Source: Hymenolepis diminuta (taxonomy: Eukaryota; Platyhelminthes; Cestoda; Cyclophyllidea; Hymenolepididae). Taken from it: a stretch of DNA of 64,000 nt. Location: contig CAADRB010000006.1 in assembly GCA_900708905.1 (NCBI GenBank), positions 1,690,288 to 1,754,287 on the forward strand, given 5' to 3'. The notes beneath the pieces were generated by a model. The model worked only from the letters and a program-made list of their open reading frames with translations, was not told the DNA's origin and searched no databases. Position 1 is the first letter of the stretch, and each line of letters begins with the position of its first letter. The position numbers and the translations under genes were made by a program. Shown one piece after another: positions 62,201 through 64,000 of the stretch.

Positions 62201-62803
62201 CTACCTGACGATAAACTTGAATTCTGTCACCTTTATCAACCAGACTTAACCTGTGTAGATAATTATTCCGCTCACTGGATATGCACCAATAGGGATTGTG
62301 ACCTCTGACTTCGCAGACGGACACCTAACTAATCTGGATCATAGTTCTACTTAATCGACATGCTCAAACAATTGTAATAAGACGATCAGAAGTTCAACAC
62401 CATTGGCACAAGGTAAAATTAATAAATACAGCTTTTAGGTTTGAATTTCACTGATATACTAACCTTCAAACCCTTACAGGATATACAATTATTTACAAAG
62501 TAAACTGTGCATTATTTATCACTCAAATTACTTACTATTGGCAGTCTTGAGATCTCGGTGAACCAGTCCAACCTTCTCATGCAGATACTGCATACCCTCA
62601 GCCACTTGTAGGGCCCAGTCAGCAAGCGTGCAACATTGAACTACCGGTCTTCTCCGAACCACTCTATGAAGAGCACCACCATGAGCGAATTCCATCACCA
62701 GAGCTGGAAGTTGACTCAAAGAAGTCGGAGCCTCCCATATGCCGAAAAACTCCACCACATTTCGATGAGAGAGTTGACCCAAGTTTTGAGCCTCTCTTTG
62801 AAT
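46650..62803 (-). CDS. MLK: Mixed-lineage-kinase-type MAP3K, C-terminal 1,369 aa (gene continues beyond right edge)
   Basis: Eleven exons, joined in frame (4,110 nt): 62803-62536, 59496-59333, 57475-57286, 55113-54956, 54877-54725, 54267-53865, 53552-53100, 52969-52294, 49253-48659, 48292-47855, 47261-46650. MLKs are MAP3Ks that phosphorylate MKK4/7 to drive JNK signalling, activated by Rac/Cdc42 through a CRIB motif and by leucine-zipper dimerisation. Order seen here: kinase domain from the alpha-C helix on, a coiled-coil segment, a CRIB-like motif, then an approximately 900-residue low-complexity tail. The order kinase, zipper, CRIB is specific to MLKs. The N-terminal SH3 domain, glycine loop and catalytic lysine were not found, so further exons must lie to the right. 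The tail is much longer than in human MLKs. The stop may be at 46650 or, with another splice, at 44567. Confidence 0.85.
47855..48292 (-). CDS. MLK: MLK exon: Gly-run and cysteine cluster
   Basis: 146 residues. EACCKCICHSA is a small cysteine cluster of unknown role, followed by eight glycines encoded by a (CCA)n tract on the plus strand at about 47981-48009. Confidence 0.75.
48659..49253 (-). CDS. MLK: MLK exon: proline-rich tail segment
   Basis: Contains LLDLIPPPPPNIPSA and TLAPPPLPPPQQ, possible SH3 or WW ligands, and an RLKSQSLDILYHSDDRPS stretch. The acceptor TGTTTTAG and donor GTAAGT are both strong. Confidence 0.8.
49665..49745 (+). repeat. SINE head fragment
   Basis: TGGTGACGCAGCAGTTAAAA, then AAGTCGGAGAATTTGAGTTC, match the tRNA-like part of the SINE family. 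The body is missing, and module B begins about 30 bp further on. Confidence 0.45.
49775..50190 (+). repeat. Module B copy
   Basis: Full-length, starting AATTGTGGAAAGTAACTGAC and ending AGAGTTTCGCAAGTTGTGTT. It lies antisense in the MLK intron 52293-49254. Confidence 0.75.
50191..52225. other. MLK intron interior
   Basis: AT-rich DNA inside the intron between the 52969-52294 and 49253-48659 exons. Apart from the module B copy and SINE fragment at its left end, no feature could be supported. Confidence 0.5.
52294..52969 (-). CDS. MLK: MLK exon: S/P/K-rich tail segment
   Basis: 225 residues with many SP, TP and RRxS-type sites (TSPPPDLSPISPNS, RRVSISGG). A stop at 52290 would follow, but the donor AA|GTAAGC at 52293 joins exactly in frame to the exon at 49253. 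The many potential phospho-sites suggest regulation, which is inference. Confidence 0.75.
53100..53552 (-). CDS. MLK: MLK exon: S/N/Q-rich tail segment
   Basis: Starts PPLYRGNLPPGGASG and holds a Q-rich run (QQSLTSQQQQK). The donor chosen is TCAA|GTAAGT; a GTTAGG further upstream would put the next exon out of frame. No known domain. Confidence 0.75.
53604..53615. other. Assembly gap of 12 N
   Basis: Twelve undetermined bases in the MLK intron between 53864 and 53553. The flanking exons join in frame, so no coding sequence appears to be lost. Confidence 0.99.
53865..54267 (-). CDS. MLK: MLK exon: basic linker and CRIB-like motif
   Basis: A variable linker is followed by GISYPQEVRHVIHVPLN at about 53890-53943. 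This fits the Cdc42/Rac-interactive consensus (ISxPxxFxHxxHV) with Val in place of Phe. Human MLK3 has ISMPLDFKHRITV at the same place. The donor C|GTAAGT is phase 1. Confidence 0.85.
54325..54500 (+). repeat. SINE copy
   Basis: ATGGTTAACGTGCTCATCTG, then TGCGTTCGATATCCATCGAC, form the tRNA-like head. The end CTCAAGACGAGTGTTGGAAA matches the 3' end of the copies at 29160 and 62130. Confidence 0.55.
54725..54877 (-). CDS. MLK: MLK exon: coiled-coil / leucine-zipper segment
   Basis: RRQNEFLQQENAKMRDALQA and the following QNEARYRG form a heptad-compatible, charged helix of about 35 residues. This is the position of the dimerisation zipper in MLKs, but it is shorter than the double zipper of the human proteins. 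Confidence 0.85.
54956..55113 (-). CDS. MLK: MLK exon: end of kinase domain and start of zipper region
   Basis: CWADEPEERPTFCDI is kinase subdomain XI (human CWNPDPHSRPSFTNI). FFSLSIEEFTARQETWIQEI then matches the MLK post-kinase helix (FFEMPKDSFHCLQDNWKHEI). Confidence 0.93.
55114..56866. other. MLK intron, downstream part
   Basis: AT-rich intron sequence between the nested MRPL27-like frame and the next MLK exon. Open frames such as 55722-55958 on the minus strand have no recognisable content. Confidence 0.5.
56867..57063 (-). pseudogene. MRPL27: MRPL27-like exon or retrocopy nested in an MLK intron
   Basis: After an acceptor-like TATTTTAAAG the minus strand is open for about 65 codons. 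RRVQYELREGDYVEAGNRI aligns with mammalian MRPL27 [20 protein letters not shown], and MDKEHYFMFAEYGV with its VGKNKCLYALEEGIV. L27-family proteins sit near the peptidyl-transferase centre of the large ribosomal subunit. There are about five extra residues in the middle, no ATG start, and the frame stops at 56867 before the end of the usual protein. No other exon was found nearby. It could be a degraded retrocopy or a single exon of a nested gene. It does not fit between the MLK exons, which join cleanly without it. Confidence 0.4.
57286..57475 (-). CDS. MLK: MLK exon: kinase C-lobe, alpha-F region
   Basis: FSLASDVWSYGVVLWEIFT carries the invariant Asp of subdomain IX. The stretch after it (LEPFKEFDPGQQLAKIG) differs from the usual MLK GEVPFRGIDGLAVAYG. 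The donor C|GTGAGT is phase 1, and the join gives LLARCW. Confidence 0.92.
57476..59332. other. MLK intron with a SINE copy
   Basis: A 1.9-kb intron. Apart from the SINE at 58165-58330 nothing coding or structural is evident. Confidence 0.55.
58165..58330 (-). repeat. SINE copy
   Basis: The minus strand reads GTGGTGCAGAAATTTATGTG, then GGGTTCGATGCCC (B-box-like), then TAATAAAGGAAAATGGCAG, in the same order as the other family members. Confidence 0.65.
59333..59496 (-). CDS. MLK: MLK exon: activation segment
   Basis: Completes NILIREPL, then TLIISDFGMSC (DFG metal-binding Asp) and GTVAYAAPEVI. MLKs normally have GTYAWMAPEVI; here the Met before APE is Ala. DFG and APE are intact, so activity is likely retained. 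Donor GTGTGT. Confidence 0.92.
61062..61307 (-). other. Unassigned 81-codon frame in MLK intron
   Basis: ATG-initiated. A charged N-terminal two-thirds (NKSEEREGNGDLEFDNE) is followed by a hydrophobic end (LSCFAFFVSLVS) that could span a membrane. No family recognised and no phase relation to the MLK exons. Confidence 0.12.
62130..62345 (-). repeat. SINE copy
   Basis: About 200 bp. The minus strand has CGTCTGCGAAGTCAGAGGTC, then TGATAAAGGTGACAGAATTC, ending near ATATGTTGGAAAACGATTTC. It is collinear with the copy at 29160-29365. Confidence 0.7.
62536..62803 (-). CDS. MLK: MLK exon: alpha-C helix to catalytic loop
   Basis: Follows CCCCCATTCAG and begins IQREAQNLGQLSHRNVVEFF (alpha-C glutamate in REAQ). 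Then come the hinge VMEFAHGGAL, which matches the MLK VMEFARGGPL, and GLVHRDLKTAN with the HRD catalytic Asp. The donor is A|GTAAGT, phase 1. Confidence 0.92.
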
Positions 62804-64000
62804 CTGAATGGGGGAGGGAGAAATGATAATTAGAATTGTGCAAATGACTTAGCCTATTTGTTCATATGTGTTCCTTTGAGCGCTCCTTGTCATCCATCCC
62901 ACGCACTAACGCTTACTCGGTTTCCTCATATGCGCCACATCTCTTAATTTCCCCCCTTTCCATAGACATGACTCAGAATCATTTGTTTTGTAGTTTAAGT
63001 GTTCTTTTTTCGTAATAAGGAAAGATTCGATACAGTCAAGTCGTGTACTCTCCGTCTCTGAGTTAGCTACTAACATTTAGTATTTAATAAAACCTAAGAC
63101 ATAACGAGGACTCTGAGACAGTGGCTCAGTGCTCAACATGCAAAGTCAAAGATTACGAGATTGATGCCCATTGACGCACATCCAACGATGTGGATGGTCA
63201 ACGGCACTGGTTAATTCTGACAAACAGAAAGGGAGATATATGCAAGTGCTTTATTAGACCGGCTCAGGATATCTCCCATCTGTTTAATTATTAGCAATAT
63301 GTCTTCTGATGGGGCATGAAATCAAGACCCTGTAGAAATCAGAGTTGTATATCTTACTCAAAGCCGCAGAAGGAGAGGGGAGAGTTATTGATTTGCTTAC
63401 ATCTGCTGCTAGTTACCGAAATGCGCACATATAAAGGGAGTAAATTATGCTTTATCCCGGCGCTAAATCAAGGCGAAGCCATTTTTAGCAGTGGTAAATT
63501 ATCTCAGAGACAGTTTTGATGAATTGTATGTCAAAGCAGTTTTGGAATCCAAAATGATGCACTCTGATCATTTCACGGTTTTAAGATCCTCACAGACGAG
63601 GTAGTGTGACATAAATTTTTAAATGTTAAGATAGCAGTTGATGATAACCATTTCTATTCAAAATCTTCAACTTTTGAAACTGATTCTAGAGTAATAGATA
63701 TCAGATTATACAGTGTTGTAGACAAGGAAAAAGAAAAAAATTATTTCATTTATATTATTAGAGTTTGGATTGAATGAATCCTATTGAGCTCATAGCTTGT
63801 ATTAACTAGCTGCTCCCAGTTATGAGGGACAAATTCATCGAGAAGGCATGTATGATCAAAAAGGCTGATCAATAAGCTCTGAACGTGAAGAATACGAACT
63901 CACTCAGGAGCCTTGGGATTAAATCGTCTTTTTTGGAACATTCGGAAATGCCCGGACTTCACGCCTAACCTAATCTCGACTCATTCCTCTTCACCCCTTA
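62804..64000. other. MLK intron running off the right edge
   Basis: No exon with the glycine loop or catalytic lysine could be found here, so the kinase N-lobe and SH3 exons should lie beyond 64000. It contains a SINE-like copy at 63110-63265. Confidence 0.5.
63110..63265 (+). repeat. SINE-like copy, plus orientation
   Basis: CAGTGGCTCAGTGCTCAACA, GATTACGAGATTGATGCCCA and GGTTAATTCTGACAAACAG follow the family order, with considerable divergence. Confidence 0.45.

Larger units (their letters stand above)
59497..62535. other. MLK intron splitting the kinase catalytic loop
   Basis: A 3.0-kb intron. It contains a SINE copy (62130-62345) and an unassigned 81-codon minus-strand frame (61062-61307). 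The rest shows nothing. Confidence 0.55.

Noticed and set aside
63770..63880. Minus-strand peptide-like stretch as an MLK N-lobe exon
   Set aside because: It lacks a glycine loop or VAIK lysine, has a stop close upstream and no fitting splice sites.

Overview
The window is nuclear DNA of a metazoan. Genes are split by many spliceosomal introns of 41 bp to about 5.6 kb, there is no operon structure, and non-coding DNA is AT-rich and littered with decayed repeats. Protein divergence, small introns mixed with large ones, and low-complexity tails on conserved signalling proteins suggest a lophotrochozoan, most likely a parasitic flatworm (an AT-rich tapeworm or fluke). That placement is inference, not proof.

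Layout. (1) 1-1.9 kb: 5' end of a minus-strand gene for a secreted or surface immunoglobulin-domain protein, with a TATA box. (2) 2-18.3 kb: about 16 kb without a convincing gene, holding a dead Tc1/mariner-type transposase (11.6-12.9 kb) and old copies of a roughly 400-bp interspersed repeat. (3) 18.3-40.6 kb: a complete ten-exon Pellino E3 ubiquitin ligase gene on the plus strand; the frame is continuous through every junction and gives 536 aa. (4) 43.2-44.3 kb: a complete three-exon gene for mitochondrial ribosomal protein L39 on the plus strand (344 aa). (5) 44.6 or 46.7 kb to beyond 62.8 kb: the 3' part of a minus-strand mixed-lineage-kinase-type MAP3K gene, eleven exons with all phases agreeing, coding about 1,370 residues from the kinase alpha-C helix to the C-terminus. 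Its first exons (SH3 region, ATP-binding lobe) were not found in the window. One MLK intron carries an exon-like ORF resembling mitochondrial ribosomal protein L27.

The most unusual structure is inside Pellino intron 8: two 625-bp arms, identical as far as I could compare them, in inverted orientation 1,863 bp apart (31773-32397 and 34261-34885). Both arms lie within older, diverged copies of the same element, which points to recent gene conversion. The spacer holds an exon-like segment (32810-32925) with good splice sites. Pre-mRNA from this intron could form a very long hairpin; alternative splicing or circular RNA from the enclosed segment is a testable idea.

Repeats: a tRNA-derived SINE family (at least eight copies or fragments), a ~400-bp family here called module B (about ten copies, mostly plus orientation), and module A, the part of the palindrome arms that encodes a BED-finger-like peptide (three copies). 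Pellino and MLK both belong to stress/innate signalling (ubiquitin ligase and JNK-pathway MAP3K); that they lie within 7 kb of each other is seen, any functional link is speculation.
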